The position numbers and the translations under genes are program-made. The notes below the pieces were generated by a model. The model did not search any database, was not told where the DNA came from, and saw nothing but the letters and a program-made list of their open reading frames with translations. Shown here piece by piece: positions 34,509 to 46,848 of a stretch of DNA of 64,000 nucleotides (position 1 is its first letter; each line of letters opens with the position of its first letter). The stretch is from Enterobacter cloacae subsp. cloacae ATCC 13047 (lineage in GTDB: Bacteria; Pseudomonadota; Gammaproteobacteria; Enterobacterales; Enterobacteriaceae), in assembly GCF_000025565.1 (NCBI RefSeq), contig NC_014121.1, forward strand, positions 2,728,001 through 2,792,000. The letters are read 5' to 3'.

Positions 34509-35909
34509 ATGAGCGTTGTGCCTGTAGCCGACGTACTCCAGGGCCGTGTCGCCGAAGACCTAGAAGTCACCGTGCGCGGATGGGTGCGTACCCGCCGAGA
34601 TTCTAAAGCTGGCATCTCCTTCCTTGCCGTCTATGACGGTTCCTGCTTTGATCCTGTACAGGCCGTCATTAATAATTCTCTGCCCAATTACAATGATGAC
34701 GTTCTGCACCTGACAACCGGTTGTTCCGTAATTGTTACCGGCGTGGTTGTCGCATCACCGGGTCAGGGTCAGAGTTTCGAAATTCAGGCCACTGCCGTTG
34801 AAGTAACTGGCTGGGTTGAAGATCCTGATACCTACCCGATGGCCGCAAAACGTCACAGCATCGAATATCTGCGTGAAGTGGCTCACCTGCGTCCACGCAC
34901 CAACCTTATTGGTGCGGTGGCCCGTGTCCGCCACACGCTGGCGCAGGCACTGCATCGCTTCTTCGATGAGCAGGGTTATTTCTGGGTATCTACCCCGCTG
35001 ATCACCGCCTCCGATACCGAAGGCGCTGGCGAGATGTTCCGCGTTTCTACGCTGGATCTGGAAAACCTGCCGCGCACGCCGGAAGGTAAAGTGGACTTTG
35101 ACAAAGACTTCTTTGGTAAAGAAGCCTTCCTGACGGTATCCGGCCAGCTCAACGGCGAAACCTACGCCTGTGCGCTGTCTAAAATCTATACCTTCGGCCC
35201 AACCTTCCGTGCGGAAAACTCCAACACCAGCCGTCACCTGGCAGAATTCTGGATGCTGGAGCCTGAAGTTGCTTTCGCAGATCTGAACGATGTCGCTGGC
35301 CTGGCGGAAGCCATGCTCAAGTACGTCTTCAAAGCGGTACTGGAAGAACGTGCTGATGACATGAAATTCTTCGCTGAGCGTGTCGATAACGAAGCGATTG
35401 CACGTCTGGAGCGCTTTGTTTCCTCCGACTTTGCCCAGGTGGATTACACCGATGCGGTCGCTATTCTCGAGAAATGCGGTGAGAAGTTTGAGAACCCGGT
35501 TTACTGGGGCGTGGATCTCTCTTCCGAGCATGAGCGTTACTTGGCTGAGAAGCACTTCAAAGCACCGGTTGTTGTGAAAAACTACCCGAAAGACATTAAG
35601 GCGTTCTATATGCGCCTTAACGAAGACGGTAAAACCGTTGCCGCAATGGACGTACTGGCGCCGGGCATTGGTGAAATTATCGGTGGTTCCCAGCGTGAAG
35701 AGCGTCTGGACGTGCTGGATGCGCGCATGCAAGAGATGGGGCTCAATCCGGCGGATTACAGCTGGTATCGCGATCTGCGCCGTTACGGTACTGTGCCACA
35801 CTCAGGCTTTGGTCTGGGCTTCGAACGTCTGATCGCCTATGTCACAGGTGTTCAGAACGTACGTGACGTTATTCCGTTCCCACGTACGCCGCGTAATGCC
35901 AGCTTCTAA
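34509..35909 (+). CDS. asnS: Asparaginyl-tRNA synthetase AsnS
   Basis: A class IIb aminoacyl-tRNA synthetase of 466 residues charging tRNA-Asn. The N-terminal OB-fold anticodon domain (about 1-115) is followed by a catalytic core with motif 2 [17 protein letters not shown] (near residue 235) and motif 3 [15 protein letters not shown] (near 440). The start at 34509 matches [14 protein letters not shown]. An upstream in-frame ATG at 34464 is untranslated leader. It sits between pncB and ompF as in E. coli. Confidence 0.98.
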   Translation: MSVVPVADVLQGRVAEDLEVTVRGWVRTRRDSKAGISFLAVYDGSCFDPVQAVINNSLPNYNDDVLHLTTGCSVIVTGVVVASPGQGQSFEIQATAVEVTGWVEDPDTYPMAAKRHSIEYLREVAHLRPRTNLIGAVARVRHTLAQALHRFFDEQGYFWVSTPLITASDTEGAGEMFRVSTLDLENLPRTPEGKVDFDKDFFGKEAFLTVSGQLNGETYACALSKIYTFGPTFRAENSNTSRHLAEFWMLEPEVAFADLNDVAGLAEAMLKYVFKAVLEERADDMKFFAERVDNEAIARLERFVSSDFAQVDYTDAVAILEKCGEKFENPVYWGVDLSSEHERYLAEKHFKAPVVVKNYPKDIKAFYMRLNEDGKTVAAMDVLAPGIGEIIGGSQREERLDVLDARMQEMGLNPADYSWYRDLRRYGTVPHSGFGLGFERLIAYVTGVQNVRDVIPFPRTPRNASF

Positions 35910-35921
35910 GTAACCAAAATC

Positions 35922-35949
35922 ATAATGGCCAGCATTTGCTGGCCATTAT
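35922..35949 (+). terminator. asnS terminator
   Basis: TAATGGCCAGC-ATTT-GCTGGCCATTA with flanking A and T tracts, 12 bases after the asnS stop. Confidence 0.88.
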
Positions 35950-36307
35950 TTTATTCTGCTCTGTCAATTTTCGTCAGCGTAAAGTAAGCACCTTTCAACT
36001 TTGACCCCGTCACAACCACTAGTTGTTACGTTTTGTTTCCACGAAATATCTACGAACAAAAAATAAACCCTATTCTTATTGCGATTATTTAATCCTCAAG
36101 CAATAGCACAAATTTCAACCAAAATCACAGCCATCCAGAAGTCCTTTCTGGGTCATAAGAAAAAATGAGTCGTTGAAGATGCGGGTATACGAATTGCCTT
36201 TATCTAAATTAATTATAAGGAATTCATATATATAGGAATCCACTTGCTGTTTAATTCGCCAGGTCTTTCTGAAATTTGAGATGGTTCACAAAGTTCCGAA
36301 AAATACA

Positions 36308-36397
36308 CATTTAGTTACATATAATTTCTTTTTGTTACTCAATCTTGAAAACTGTAGCACTTTCAGGCTAGCGAAACGCTTCTATGAATGGAAAGAT
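36308..36397 (+). promoter_or_regulatory. ompF OmpR-binding region and promoter
   Basis: OmpR-box-like repeats TTAGTTACATATAA and TTTTTGTTACTC (36308-36345) precede a -35 TAGCGA (36369-36374) and a -10 AAAGAT (36392-36397), 17 bases apart. These are the same elements as in E. coli ompF. The leader (about 36404-36514) keeps the ATGAGGGTAATAAATAATG stretch targeted by MicF. The rest of 35950-36307 is AT-rich with no gene, and may hold the distal OmpR/IHF sites. Confidence 0.8.
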
Positions 36398-36514
36398 GCC
36401 TGACAGATACATAAAGACACCAAACTCTCATCAATAGTTCCGGAAATATTTATTGACGGAATTTATTGGCGGCAGTGGCGAGTGTCATAAAAAAACCAAT
36501 GAGGGTAATAAATA

Positions 36515-37570
36515 ATGATGAAGCGCAATATTCTGGCAGTGGTAGTCCCTGCCCTGCTGGTAGCCGGTGCAGCTAACGCTGCAGAAATCTATAACAAAGA
36601 CGGCAACAAACTGGATCTGTACGGGAAAGCAGTTGGCCTGCATTACTTCTCTGATAATGACGGCAACGATGGCGACAAAACTTATGCTCGTCTGGGCTTC
36701 AAAGGCGAAACCAAAATCAACGACCAGCTGACCGGCTATGGTCAGTGGGAATATAACTTCCAGGGTAACAACTCTGAAGGCGCTGATGCTCAGTCAGGTA
36801 ACAAAACCCGTCTGGCATTCGCAGGCCTGAAATTCGGTGACGCAGGTTCCTTCGACTACGGTCGTAACTATGGCCTGGTTTATGATGCAATCGGTATCAC
36901 CGATATGCTGCCTGAGTTCGGTGGTGACACCGGCGTGAGCGATAACTTCTTCTCTGGTCGTACCGGTGGTCTGGCGACTTACCGTAACAGCGGCTTCTTC
37001 GGCCTGGTTGATGGTCTGAACTTTGGCGTTCAGTACCTGGGCAAAAATGAGCGTACCGATGCGTTGCGTTCCAACGGTGACGGCTGGGCAACCTCTCTGA
37101 GCTATGATTTCGATGGCTTCGGTATGGTCGGTGCTTACGGCGCGGCTGACCGCACCAATGCCCAGCAGAATCTGCAATGGGGTAAAGGCGATAAAGCTGA
37201 GCAGTGGGCAACCGGTCTGAAATATGACGCGAATAACATCTACCTGGCAGCACTGTACGGTGAGATGCGTAACGCGGCTCGTCTGGACAATGGTTTCGCT
37301 AACAAAACTCAGGACTTCTCTGTTGTAGCTCAGTATCAGTTCGACTTCGGTCTGCGTCCATCCATCGCTTACTACAAATCTAAAGCGAAAGACGTAGAAG
37401 GCATCGGTGACGAAGACTACATCAACTACATCGACATCGGCGCGACTTACTACTTCAACAAAAACATGTCCACCTATGTTGACTACCAGATCAACCAGCT
37501 GAAAGACGACAACAAGCTGGGCATCAACAACGATGATACCGTTGCTGTAGGTCTGGTTTACCAGTTCTAA
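36515..37570 (+). CDS. ompF: Outer membrane porin OmpF
   Basis: A trimeric general porin of 351 residues. The signal peptide ends about [13 protein letters not shown] 16-strand barrel follows, with loop 3 carrying the PEFGGD constriction motif (near residue 130) and ending in the C-terminal Phe (GLVYQF). Genomic position between asnS and aspC and the identical leader define it as ompF rather than ompC. External loops 1 and 5 are shorter or different from E. coli, as in Enterobacter/Klebsiella Omp35-type porins. Loss of this porin commonly affects beta-lactam entry in the genus. The gene is intact here. Confidence 0.95.
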   Translation: MMKRNILAVVVPALLVAGAANAAEIYNKDGNKLDLYGKAVGLHYFSDNDGNDGDKTYARLGFKGETKINDQLTGYGQWEYNFQGNNSEGADAQSGNKTRLAFAGLKFGDAGSFDYGRNYGLVYDAIGITDMLPEFGGDTGVSDNFFSGRTGGLATYRNSGFFGLVDGLNFGVQYLGKNERTDALRSNGDGWATSLSYDFDGFGMVGAYGAADRTNAQQNLQWGKGDKAEQWATGLKYDANNIYLAALYGEMRNAARLDNGFANKTQDFSVVAQYQFDFGLRPSIAYYKSKAKDVEGIGDEDYINYIDIGATYYFNKNMSTYVDYQINQLKDDNKLGINNDDTVAVGLVYQF

Positions 37571-37602
37571 TCAGTACACCACTTTGTTATATGCTTAATG
37601 AA

Positions 37603-37623
37603 CAGGGCTTCGGCCCTTTTTTT
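37603..37623 (+). terminator. ompF terminator
   Basis: AGGGC-TTC-GGCCCT-like stem followed by TTTTTTT, 33 bases after ompF. Confidence 0.85.
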
Positions 37624-37752
37624 ATGCCTGACAGAAAATAATGGCGACTTTTGAAAAGCCGCACGCTTTTCGTCGCAAACGGTTGGCATTTTGTAAATCT
37701 ACCGTTAACCTGATAGCGGATTTCACTTCTGTAATCACAATGGAACTTCGTC

Positions 37753-38943
37753 ATGTTTGAGAACATTACCGCCGCTCCTGCCGACCCTATTCTGGGCCTG
37801 GCCGATCTGTTTCGTGCCGACGACCGCCCTGGCAAAATCAACCTGGGTATTGGTGTATATAAAGATGAAACCGGCAAAACCCCGGTACTGACCAGCGTAA
37901 AAAAAGCTGAGCAGTATCTGCTGGAAAATGAAACCACCAAGAACTACCTCAGTATTGATGGTATCCCTGAGTTTGGTCGTTGCACGCAGGAGCTGCTGTT
38001 CGGTAAAGGTAGTACAATTGTGAGCGACAAACGCGCGCGCACAGCACAAACGCCTGGCGGTACCGGCGCACTGCGCGTGGCGGCGGATTTCCTTGCAAAA
38101 AATACCGCTGTTAAGCGCGTATGGGTAAGCAACCCAAGTTGGCCGAACCATAAGAGCGTCTTTAACTCTGCGGGTCTGGAAGTGCGCGAATATGCCTACT
38201 ACGACGCCGCAAATCACGCTCTGGACTTCGACGGTCTGCTGGCGAGCCTGAGTGAAGCCCAGGCGGGCGACGTGGTACTGTTCCACGGCTGCTGCCACAA
38301 CCCAACCGGCATTGATCCGACGCTTGAACAGTGGGAACAGCTGGCGAAACTGTCTGTCGAAAAAGGCTGGCTGCCGCTGTTTGACTTCGCTTACCAGGGC
38401 TTCGCCCGTGGTCTGGAAGAAGATGCTGAAGGTCTGCGCGCTTTCGCAGCCGTCCATCAGGAGCTGATCGTTGCTAGCTCCTACTCCAAGAACTTTGGCC
38501 TGTACAATGAGCGTGTTGGTGCCTGCACGCTGGTCGCAGCAAACGAAGAGACTGCCGATCGTGCGTTCAGCCAGATGAAATCAGTTATCCGCGCTAACTA
38601 CTCTAACCCACCAGCACACGGTGCCTCTGTCGTTGCCACCATCCTGAGCAACGATGCGCTCCGCGCGATTTGGGAACAAGAGCTCAACGATATGCGTCAG
38701 CGTATTCAGCGCATGCGCCTGCTGTTTGTGAACACCCTGGCAGAGAAAGGTGCAGACCGTGATTTCAGCTTTATTACTAAGCAGAACGGTATGTTCTCTT
38801 TCAGTGGCCTGACCAAAGAACAGGTTCTGCGTCTGCGTGAAGAGTTTGGCGTGTACGCCGTGGCCTCTGGCCGCGTGAACGTTGCAGGTATGACCCCTGA
38901 CAACATGGCGCCACTGTGCGAAGCGATTGTCGCCGTACTGTAA
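37753..38943 (+). CDS. aspC: Aspartate aminotransferase AspC
   Basis: A PLP-dependent class I aminotransferase, 396 residues, interconverting aspartate/oxaloacetate and glutamate/2-oxoglutarate. The PLP lysine lies in [15 protein letters not shown] (near residue 246). Conserved [11 protein letters not shown] and the terminal substrate Arg region [10 protein letters not shown] are present. It is monocistronic downstream of ompF, with its own terminator. Confidence 0.98.
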   Translation: MFENITAAPADPILGLADLFRADDRPGKINLGIGVYKDETGKTPVLTSVKKAEQYLLENETTKNYLSIDGIPEFGRCTQELLFGKGSTIVSDKRARTAQTPGGTGALRVAADFLAKNTAVKRVWVSNPSWPNHKSVFNSAGLEVREYAYYDAANHALDFDGLLASLSEAQAGDVVLFHGCCHNPTGIDPTLEQWEQLAKLSVEKGWLPLFDFAYQGFARGLEEDAEGLRAFAAVHQELIVASSYSKNFGLYNERVGACTLVAANEETADRAFSQMKSVIRANYSNPPAHGASVVATILSNDALRAIWEQELNDMRQRIQRMRLLFVNTLAEKGADRDFSFITKQNGMFSFSGLTKEQVLRLREEFGVYAVASGRVNVAGMTPDNMAPLCEAIVAVL

Positions 38944-38960
38944 TGTAATTAGCGCCCACA

Positions 38961-38990
38961 AAAAAGCCTGCACGATGCAGGCTTTTTTTA
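38961..38990 (+). terminator. Bidirectional aspC/gloC terminator
   Basis: AAAAAAGCCTGCA-CGA-TGCAGGCTTTTTTT lies between the convergent aspC and gloC, with A and T runs on both sides. Confidence 0.9.
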
Positions 38991-39000
38991 TTATCCGGAT

Positions 39001-39648
39001 TTACCAGACAGGCATTTCATCCTGAAGGAAGGGGTTATGCACCCGCTCGTAGCCCAGCGTCGACATCGGGCCGTGTCCAGGGATAAACGTCACGTCATCA
39101 CCCAGTGGCAATAACTTCTGTTTAATCGACTGGATCAGCTGTCCGTGGTCGCCACGCGGAAAATCGCTGCGCCCTACGCCACCTTTGAAAATCACATCTC
39201 CGGAAATCAGCAGACGGGACTGGTCATCAAAGAAGACAATATGGCCTGGCGTATGCCCAGGACAATGCAACACCTGTAAAGTCACATTCCCTACGTTCAC
39301 ACGCTCTCCTTCGTTTAACCAGCGATCGGGCGTCAATGGCTGACACTCATCGAGGCCAAACATGCGGCTTTGGGCTGGCAAACCCTGCAGCCAGAACTCA
39401 TCTTCTTTTTCCGGACCGATCACCGGCACTCCATAGTGCTGTGCCAGCTCCGCCGCTGCGCCGACATGGTCAAGGTGACCATGCGTCAGTAAAATCTGCA
39501 TCAGCGTCACACCGCTTTCTGCAACTTCCTGTTTGATCTTCTCAGCGTCACCGCCGGGATCGACAAGCGCGGCCAGTTTGGTTTGTTCACACCAGATCAA
39601 TGAACAATTCTGGGAGAACGCCGTAACCGGAATAATACGATAGTTCAT
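39001..39648 (-). CDS. gloC: Type II hydroxyacylglutathione hydrolase GloC
   Basis: A 215-residue metallo-beta-lactamase-fold enzyme (YcbL) that hydrolyses S-lactoylglutathione in methylglyoxal detoxification. The metal motif THGHLDHVG is at residues 55-63, with further ligands in [14 protein letters not shown] and PGHGP. It lacks the C-terminal HAGH domain of GloB. It is followed on the same strand by upstream mepK with 20 bases between. Confidence 0.95.
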   Translation of the reverse strand: MNYRIIPVTAFSQNCSLIWCEQTKLAALVDPGGDAEKIKQEVAESGVTLMQILLTHGHLDHVGAAAELAQHYGVPVIGPEKEDEFWLQGLPAQSRMFGLDECQPLTPDRWLNEGERVNVGNVTLQVLHCPGHTPGHIVFFDDQSRLLISGDVIFKGGVGRSDFPRGDHGQLIQSIKQKLLPLGDDVTFIPGHGPMSTLGYERVHNPFLQDEMPVW

Positions 39649-39668
39649 ACTGCTCCTGTGTTTCGTTA

Positions 39669-40220
39669 TTACCAGTGCCGAACTGGACCGGTATCAATAT
39701 GCACAAAGTTACTACTTGGGTAATATCCTACACCACCTGCGCGCATAGATAACGCAGCTTTGCGAATATTGGCTAACGAAACGCCTTCAATATGGAAATC
39801 CATTGCCTGTCCCCTGGTGTGATAGCTTTTTTTCGCTACCCCACGGCTGCGGGCGCGCAATTCATTATTGGTATCAATGGAACGATAACCCGAAATGAGT
39901 TGCACCGGCTTGCTGGTACCCAGCAGGCCCTGAAGGCGGAACAACTGGTCAAATAATCCTGGGTCGATGGCTTTTACTTTATTCGCGCGGAAATCACGGA
40001 AAAAATGGTTAAGTCTTGCTAATTCATCCTGAATATAGCCTCTGCCATCGAAGAATTCCGCTTTTAGCGACTCACCAGTATGCAGATTGTTGAGCGTTAA
40101 AATACGCGGACGAGGTGTCGAGAGGGTGGCAAATGCTGGCGTCGGCAGGATGGCCGCTGCGCCGAGCGCAACGCCACCTAACGCCAGCAGTTTGCGGCGA
40201 TTAGCGTCAAATTTGTCCAT
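39669..40220 (-). CDS. mepK: Murein endopeptidase MepK (YcbK)
   Basis: A periplasmic DUF882/peptidase M15-type enzyme cleaving mDap-mDap (3-3) and D-Ala-mDap crosslinks for cell-wall expansion. The 183-residue precursor has a twin-arginine signal, RRKLLALGG, ending about PAFA. The zinc ligands appear in [15 protein letters not shown] and NFVHIDTG. It is adjacent to ldtD, which makes the 3-3 crosslinks it can cut. The 174-base gap to ldtD (40221-40394) holds no gene and likely the mepK promoter. Confidence 0.95.
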   Translation of the reverse strand: MDKFDANRRKLLALGGVALGAAAILPTPAFATLSTPRPRILTLNNLHTGESLKAEFFDGRGYIQDELARLNHFFRDFRANKVKAIDPGLFDQLFRLQGLLGTSKPVQLISGYRSIDTNNELRARSRGVAKKSYHTRGQAMDFHIEGVSLANIRKAALSMRAGGVGYYPSSNFVHIDTGPVRHW

Positions 40221-40394
40221 GATAATCAGGTCTACAGGTCAAAGAAATCGTAATATGCTTAGCGCACGAAGGGCACCTTAACTGGCAAAGCCGACGACGT
40301 CAAGGCACCCAACCCCAGCAAACACGCGGCTTCCAGCCATATCGCCACGTATTTGCCCTAACTTACGACAACCTATTTTCCCGAACTGCTTCAT

Positions 40395-42218
40395 TTACCT
40401 GATTAATTGTTCAGCTTTTGGCAAAATTTGTGCGCCGGATCGCGCCGTGAGATCATAATTGTAAATATCTGTACGATACTGGGTACGTCCATCTTCACCA
40501 ACAAACGCCGTCAGATAGTAAAGATTGACCGGTATATTGTGTCGAATGTTAACGTAACGGGTGTCCCCCTGCTTGAGGGCATCGGAGATCCGCGTGTCGT
40601 TCCAGCCCGCATCCTGCAACAGCATATTCGCCAGTTCCGATGCCTTATTCACACGGACGCAGCCTGAGCTGAGCGCGCGGGCATCTTTCTGGAACAGGTT
40701 ATGGTTCGGCGTATCATGCAGATAGATAGCGTCCGAACTTGGCATGTTGAATTTATAGCGCCCCAGCGAGTTATGCGCACCCGGTGCCTGCTGGAAACGG
40801 AATGGCAGGTTCGACGGCGTAATTGTTGACCAGTCAACCATCCACGGATCGATCGTCTCTTTGCTGTTCCAGCCGCGGATCACCGTATAGTTATGACGCT
40901 CCAGATAACCAGGATCGTTCCAGACCTTAGGCAGAATATCCTTGCGCGCCAGCGTCGGCGGCACGTTCCACGGCGGGTTTACCACTACGTTATTCAGGGC
41001 GCTGCTCATCATCGGCGTTTTACGGTCAGGACGTCCGACAATCACACGCGACGCCAGCACCTCGCTACCGTTCTGATAATAAACCAGCGAATACGCTGGT
41101 ATATTCACCATAATCCCGGTCGACAGTGTTCCCGGCAGCAGACGTAAACGCTGGATATTCAGCGCCAGCACTCCAGCACGCTGGGCAGGCGAGACGTTCA
41201 GCCAGTCGCGGGTGGATGGACCGATCACCCCGTCTGCGCCCAGCCCCTGCGCGGCCTGGAACTGCTTAACCGCCGCGACCAGTTCGCGATCGTAGGCGGC
41301 GGGTTTGTTGCTCTGTGCAACGGCCTTTTTCTCTTTTACCGGGGCCGACGGGCTGACGACCGCGCTTTGCGTATCGTCGCCGGGCAGCGCAATCTTAGGA
41401 CCGCTTTCGAGAATGCCGGAGCGTTTCATAATTTCGCGGATCGCCGGGACATCGCTGCTCCACTGTCCCGGACGAAGCGTGGTTGTGCCACGCACCTGAG
41501 GCCACGGGCGGGAATCCGCAACCAGCTCAAGCAGCGACTGATGCATGGTGGCATACTGCGGATGGGCCGGTGCCAGGCTTGCGATAAAGCGCGGCAGGTC
41601 ACCGTTATCCAGCGCCAGTTGCCACTGGTTAATGACCGACAGCGCCGGCGTCGCCAGCTTGTACGGTTTTTGACTGTATAACCAGCGGTTGCCATTGACC
41701 GGAATGCCCGCCACGAACTGGAGGTAGCCCATCATGGCATCAGACAGCACCACATCACGCGCCTGACCGGTAACGGCAGGATCGGTCAGAAGCTCAACCC
41801 AGGTGGTAAATTGCGGCTGAAAACCAGCAATGGCGACTTCCGCCAGCTGCTGCTGGAAAGCGCGCACGGCGTCCCGGTTTTCCCACATCGGCTTCATATC
41901 ACGCGCGGCATAAAGCAGCGTAAGCTGGTTAATGTAAGCAGGCGTGTATCCTGCAGGAAGCCCGGTAAGAAGCTGCTGGCGGAGCGCGCCGGTGTCGATA
42001 CCTTCGGGTAGCGGTCTGATACCCGCTAAAATGGCCGTCGCGGGAGATTGATCCAGCGGTTGTGACAGCGACGTCGGCTGCGCACCCATCGTCGCGGAAC
42101 TGTCTGACGGTACAACTTCAGGCTCATCGGCCTGAGCGCTTAACAGTGGAGCAAACATCACCGCCAGACACAAACTCAACGCTGACAGCTGATGACCACG
42201 ATTTTTCTTTAGCAACAT
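40395..42218 (-). CDS. ldtD: L,D-transpeptidase LdtD (YcbB)
   Basis: A periplasmic enzyme forming 3-3 mDap crosslinks. It underlies beta-lactam bypass in E. coli. The 607-residue precursor (signal ending about LSAQA) has a scaffold region, a peptidoglycan-binding domain around residues 310-345 ([20 protein letters not shown]) and a YkuD catalytic domain with His in IYLHDTPNH and the catalytic Cys in [10 protein letters not shown] (near residue 522). It lies 180 bases after mukB, separated by a terminator. Confidence 0.96.
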   Translation of the reverse strand: MLLKKNRGHQLSALSLCLAVMFAPLLSAQADEPEVVPSDSSATMGAQPTSLSQPLDQSPATAILAGIRPLPEGIDTGALRQQLLTGLPAGYTPAYINQLTLLYAARDMKPMWENRDAVRAFQQQLAEVAIAGFQPQFTTWVELLTDPAVTGQARDVVLSDAMMGYLQFVAGIPVNGNRWLYSQKPYKLATPALSVINQWQLALDNGDLPRFIASLAPAHPQYATMHQSLLELVADSRPWPQVRGTTTLRPGQWSSDVPAIREIMKRSGILESGPKIALPGDDTQSAVVSPSAPVKEKKAVAQSNKPAAYDRELVAAVKQFQAAQGLGADGVIGPSTRDWLNVSPAQRAGVLALNIQRLRLLPGTLSTGIMVNIPAYSLVYYQNGSEVLASRVIVGRPDRKTPMMSSALNNVVVNPPWNVPPTLARKDILPKVWNDPGYLERHNYTVIRGWNSKETIDPWMVDWSTITPSNLPFRFQQAPGAHNSLGRYKFNMPSSDAIYLHDTPNHNLFQKDARALSSGCVRVNKASELANMLLQDAGWNDTRISDALKQGDTRYVNIRHNIPVNLYYLTAFVGEDGRTQYRTDIYNYDLTARSGAQILPKAEQLIR

Positions 42219-42352
42219 CCCTTGCCCCCTGTTTTCTCACGACATGCCCATCACACTGGGGCTTTTATTCATTATAGGAAGGCACAAACGCAGTTGCCTT
42301 ACCTTATGTAAAGAAGTTTAAAGATAACGCAGCCGTAAGCATAAGTTAAGCG

Positions 42353-42382
42353 TAAAAAAAAAGCGGCGCTAATGCGCCGCAC
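42353..42382 (-). terminator. muk operon terminator
   Basis: On the minus strand GCGGCGC-ATTA-GCGCCGC is followed by nine T, 17 bases after the mukB stop. Confidence 0.9.
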
Positions 42383-42398
42383 TTTGTAACAACACGCC

Positions 42399-45300
42399 TC
42401 AAGAGGCGTCTGCTGTGCCCGGTAAGGACTCCGGCGGCTGCGGAGCAAAGCCACGCAGGCCTACAACATGAACGTGCTCGCTGTTCTGGAACACTTTACG
42501 CACCAGTTTATAGGTTGTGCCTTTTTCCGGACTAATATTTTCCGGTGCCGCAATAATGAGCTGCATATCCAGACGTTCGCAGAGCTCAAACAGCGTGGCG
42601 ATGGAGCGGGCATCCAGACGCGCTGCCTCATCAAGGAACAGCAGACGGCATGGGGAAATATCTTTGCCGCGCAGACGACGCGCTTCATCTTCCCAGCTCT
42701 GCACCACCATCACCAGAATCGACATCCCGGTACCGATAGCTTCACCGGTCGACAGTGCCCCGGATTCCGCACGCAGCCAGCCATCTGAACCACGGTTAAC
42801 CTCAACTTCCATCTCCAGGTAGTTACGGTAATCCAGCAGCTCTTCACCGATGGTTTGCGGCGTACGTTGCCCCATATCAATCTGCGGATTCAGACGCTGA
42901 TACAGCTTCGCCAGCGCTTCGGAGAAAGTCAGACGGTTGCTGTTAAACAGATCCTGATGCTGTTCATGCTGCTCAGAGAGCACATCCAGCAGCGTAGAGT
43001 GCGCTTCACGCACGTTTACATTCAGACGTACGCTGTTCACCTGACCAAACGATACGCTCTGCAGACCCTGGTTCAGCTGGCGAATACGGTTCTGCTCGCG
43101 CTGAATGGTCTTGCGGATGATGTTCGCCACGCTACGGGAGCTGATAGCCAGCTTCTGTTCACGGGAGGTCAGCTCTTCCGTCAGGCGCCCCAGTTCAATT
43201 TCCATCTGTTCAATGGCTTCGACCGGATCGTCGGTACGGATGATGTCCTGACGAATACGCTCACGCAGATGCTGGTATACCGCCACGAAGAACTGAATTT
43301 TACGCTCAGGACGCTTCGGATCTTCAGACATACGCAGCACATCGCGCAGATGTTCGTTATCGGCCACCGCCAGACGCAGCGCACCCAACGCCTTATCCGA
43401 CATGGATCGCAGTTCATCCGCAGAGAGGTACGCCAGTTCACGACGATGCAGACGGCGTTCAACATTATTGTCTTTCACCATGCGCATCACCGCGCACCAG
43501 CCAGCCTTCGCAGATACCACCTGCTCGCGCATTTCGTGATAGTCGCGCTCCAGCTTGCGCAGGCGGCGGGTCAGGTTATCCATCTCCGCTTCACAGAAGG
43601 TCAGCGCTTTTTTCCAGCTGATTACGACGCGCACGGTTATTGCTCAGCTGGGCATGCAGCTCATCACGACGAACACGCGCCCGCTCTTCTGCCCCGCTGT
43701 CGGCACGGACGCCGATATCCTGCAGCTCTTTTTGCAGATCGTTTAACAGCTCTTTCTTGGTATCAAAGGAGCTTTTTAGCGAGGCCAGAACCTGATTGTA
43801 CTGGTTCAACTGGGCCGCGTGGCTACGCATCGCTTCACGGGCACGCGTACGTTCCGCTTCAGCCTGCTCAAGGCGCTGGCGTAATTTCTCGTTCAGATCG
43901 CTGTTACCGCTCAGCATTTCCGCCGAGTCAGAGTAGCCGAAGTGAGCGCGACGCTGCACCACTTCCGTCAGGGCAAACGCCTGCTGGCGTGCTTCACGCT
44001 GCACCTGCTGGGACCAGGCATAATCTTCTTTTAGCTGCTCAAACTGCTCTGGATCGCTCTGAAGCACCGAAACGACCGGCTCCAGCTTCGCCAGCTGATT
44101 ACCGTGTTGCTGCACGAAGCGCGCAGCCTCCTGCGCTTCATCCAGACGTTCCTGGATTTCATCCACACGGTCAGCCAGCGTATCGTCCGCCAGCAGATTC
44201 AGACGCGGCAGAATGCGGTTCAGGGCAGCAACGCCCTCTTTCGCCTGTTCAAACTGAACGCGGCTCTGCTGGTTGTCATTTTCATGGCTGGCAATCGCGC
44301 GCTCAAGCTCACCACGGCGGGTGTTAAGCTTGCGAATTTCCGCTTCCGGGTCAGCCTCAAAGGCCACTCCCAGATGGCTACCGATAAAGCGGCTAAATGC
44401 CTGATGCAGGCGCTGGGTTTTCTGCACGTCAAACGACAACGTCGCAAAACGTTCAGACAGTGTTTCACGCTCAGCGTGCAGGCTCTCAATACGACTTTCA
44501 CGCGCGGCGCGGCCAAACAGAGGAAGTTCCGGGAAGCGCGAGTAACGCCACTGACGGTCAGCGATTTTCACCACTACCGCTTTTTCCAGCTCGTCAACGC
44601 TGAACACGCTGTCATCGAACGATTGCGGATCCCCTTCGATCAGATAGAGATCTTCCGGGCAATCTTCCAGCCCTTCGAGCTGTTCGGCAATCAGAGACAG
44701 ATCCGGCACCACAATCGCGTTACGCGACGGGCCATACAGCGCGGAGAAGTACGGCGCATCGTCCAGACCCACGTCATCATAAATTTCTGACAGCAGTACG
44801 CCACCGAAACGCTCCGCCAGCGTATTCAGGCGGGCATCTTCCGCACCGCCCGGCTGGCTTAAGCGTTCAATCTCTTCGTCAACCTCGCGCTTGCGCGCAC
44901 CAACTTCATCACGCTCAACAATCGCCTCGCGCTCGCGCTCAAGCAGCTGTTGCAGATATTCGGTCACTTCCTGGCTGGATTCGAACGTTTCACCGCACTG
45001 TTCGCTGAGCTGGTTCAGGCTGCTTTGCGCCGCCAGCCAGACGGGTGCGCGTTGCAACAGCGTCTGCGAGCGGGACTGAAGCTGCTCCAGCTCCTGACGC
45101 AGCGTCATCCGCTGTTCGCTGGCGCTGGATACCGTATCGGAAAGGGCGGCGATACGGGCTTCAAGCTCCTGGTGCAGAGCCTCGAGATCGTCAATATCGT
45201 AATGTTTACCCTGACGCTTACAGAACTCGGCCAGCAGACGCTCGGCCTCCTGCTGCTCGCGCAGACGCTGTTCCAGCTCGTTCAGACGCATACGCAGCGG

Positions 45301-46848
45301 TTGCACCTGCTCAGCCAGATGACGCTGGTTGACGCCGTCGCGCAGCAACTCGCGGGCTACGTCCCACGCTTCGTTTCGCGCCAGCGGGCCGTTAATCGCC
45401 ACCACCAGCTGATAAGCTTGTTCAAACTGGCTGTGCGCGGTCTGCGCGACGCTCATTTTCTGTTCCAGGGAGAGCAGTTTTTCCGTGGCTTCCTGCTCTT
45501 TCGCCTGGAAGGTGTCCAGCCATTCATCGGCGCTGTCCGGCGTCAGGTCAGGCAGATGGCATAGCTCTTTCGCACGCTGCAATGCCTGCAGGGCCTGGTT
45601 GTACTGAATTGCACGCGTCTGCTGCACGTCCAGCGCCTGCTGGTAATCGGCGAGCTGGCTTTTCAGCTCATCCACTTCCAGTTCGGCGGCTTCGGCACGC
45701 GCTTCGTTCTCTTCCTGCATGTCGGCGGCTTCGGCCACCACTTCGTTTTGCTCTTCGAGACGAATTTGCAGTTCATCGAGATCGGCTTCGTAGCGCTCGA
45801 TTTTTTCCTGCTGGCGCAGCGCGGTCTGAACCAGGTTCAGGTGATCGCTGGCGGCCTGATAATCGGCTTCCAGATCGCCTTCAGCCCCGTTGTGTTCGCC
45901 CAGTTCACGGGCCATTTCAACGTGCTTATACTGCTCGGCCACCAGCTGTTTACGCGAGGTGAACAGCTCGCGGCGGTACTCTAATGCCTGATCGAGATGC
46001 ACACGACGCTCGTTGGCGTGACGCATATAATCCGCCGCCACATAGTTGGTGGCTTCACTGATCAGGTGTTTAAACAGATCGCGGTCAGACTGGGTAACGC
46101 GAATCGCTTCCAGCGTCATGCGGTTTTCACGCAGCGCGGCTTCCATGTCCTGGAAGGCCTTACGCACGCCGCTGTTTTCCGGCAACAGGTAGTCGCGCAG
46201 GGAGCGGGTAATGGCGCTGGAGATCCCGCCGTACAGGGAGGCTTCAATCAGACGGTAATATTTGCTGCGGTCGGATGCGGTACGCAGACGACGCGCCACC
46301 ACGCCCAGATCGAACATCAGGGAGTGGTAATCGGTAATCGAGTTGAACTGCTTGAACTGCACGCCTTCGATAGCTTCGAGCTTGTCTTTCAGCTCCTGCA
46401 GCGTCAGTACGCGCGCCTGGCGCTCATTGAGCGTTTCCGTCAGCAGCGCCGTTGGCTGCATTGAGGTTGGCAGGCCCTGAATCGCGAACGGTTTGATATC
46501 CACTTTTCGGTCGCGACCGGCGACCTGCTGTAGACGCACGCCCACCACCACACGCTGATGACGGGAGTTGATCACATCCAGCACCGAATAACAGACGCCA
46601 GCTTTGAGCTTACCGTGCAGGCCTTTATCGCGGGAGCCGCTTGTCGCCCCCGCTTCGGTGGTGTTACGGAAGTGCAGCAGCGTCAAATCAGGGATCAGCG
46701 CCGTCACAAAGGCCGCCATGGTGGTGGATTTACCCGCACCGTTACCGCCGGAGAGCGTTGTCACCAGCTCATCAAGATCAAAGGTTCGGGCAAAAAAGCC
46801 GTTCCAGTTAATCAGCGTTAGTGAGCGAAATTTACCGCGTTCAATCAT
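42399..46848 (-). pseudogene. mukB: MukB condensin ATPase, interrupted by a +1 frameshift
   Basis: MukB is the SMC-like ATPase of the MukBEF condensin. The N-terminal frame (46848 to 43591) has Walker [12 protein letters not shown] near residue 34 and long coiled coils. It ends abnormally after RRNQLEK with SADLL. The rest (from about 43625 to 42399) is in another frame: [10 protein letters not shown], the ABC signature region [12 protein letters not shown] and Walker [14 protein letters not shown]. The lesion is in an A tract (43608-43613): six A where five would restore CTG GAA AAA GCG CTG. Corrected length is 1482 residues, close to the E. coli 1486. A sequencing error is the simplest alternative. 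The gene overlaps the mukE stop by one base. Confidence 0.9.

Noticed and set aside
43600..43630. Programmed frameshift in mukB
   Set aside because: The six-A run is not in the A-AAA-AAG phase needed for a classical -1 slip, and mukB is a single frame in the family. An error or mutation is simpler.
42855..44327. A 490-codon open frame antisense to mukB
   Set aside because: Low-complexity His/Arg/Thr composition typical of an antisense shadow. The mukB frame is conserved.
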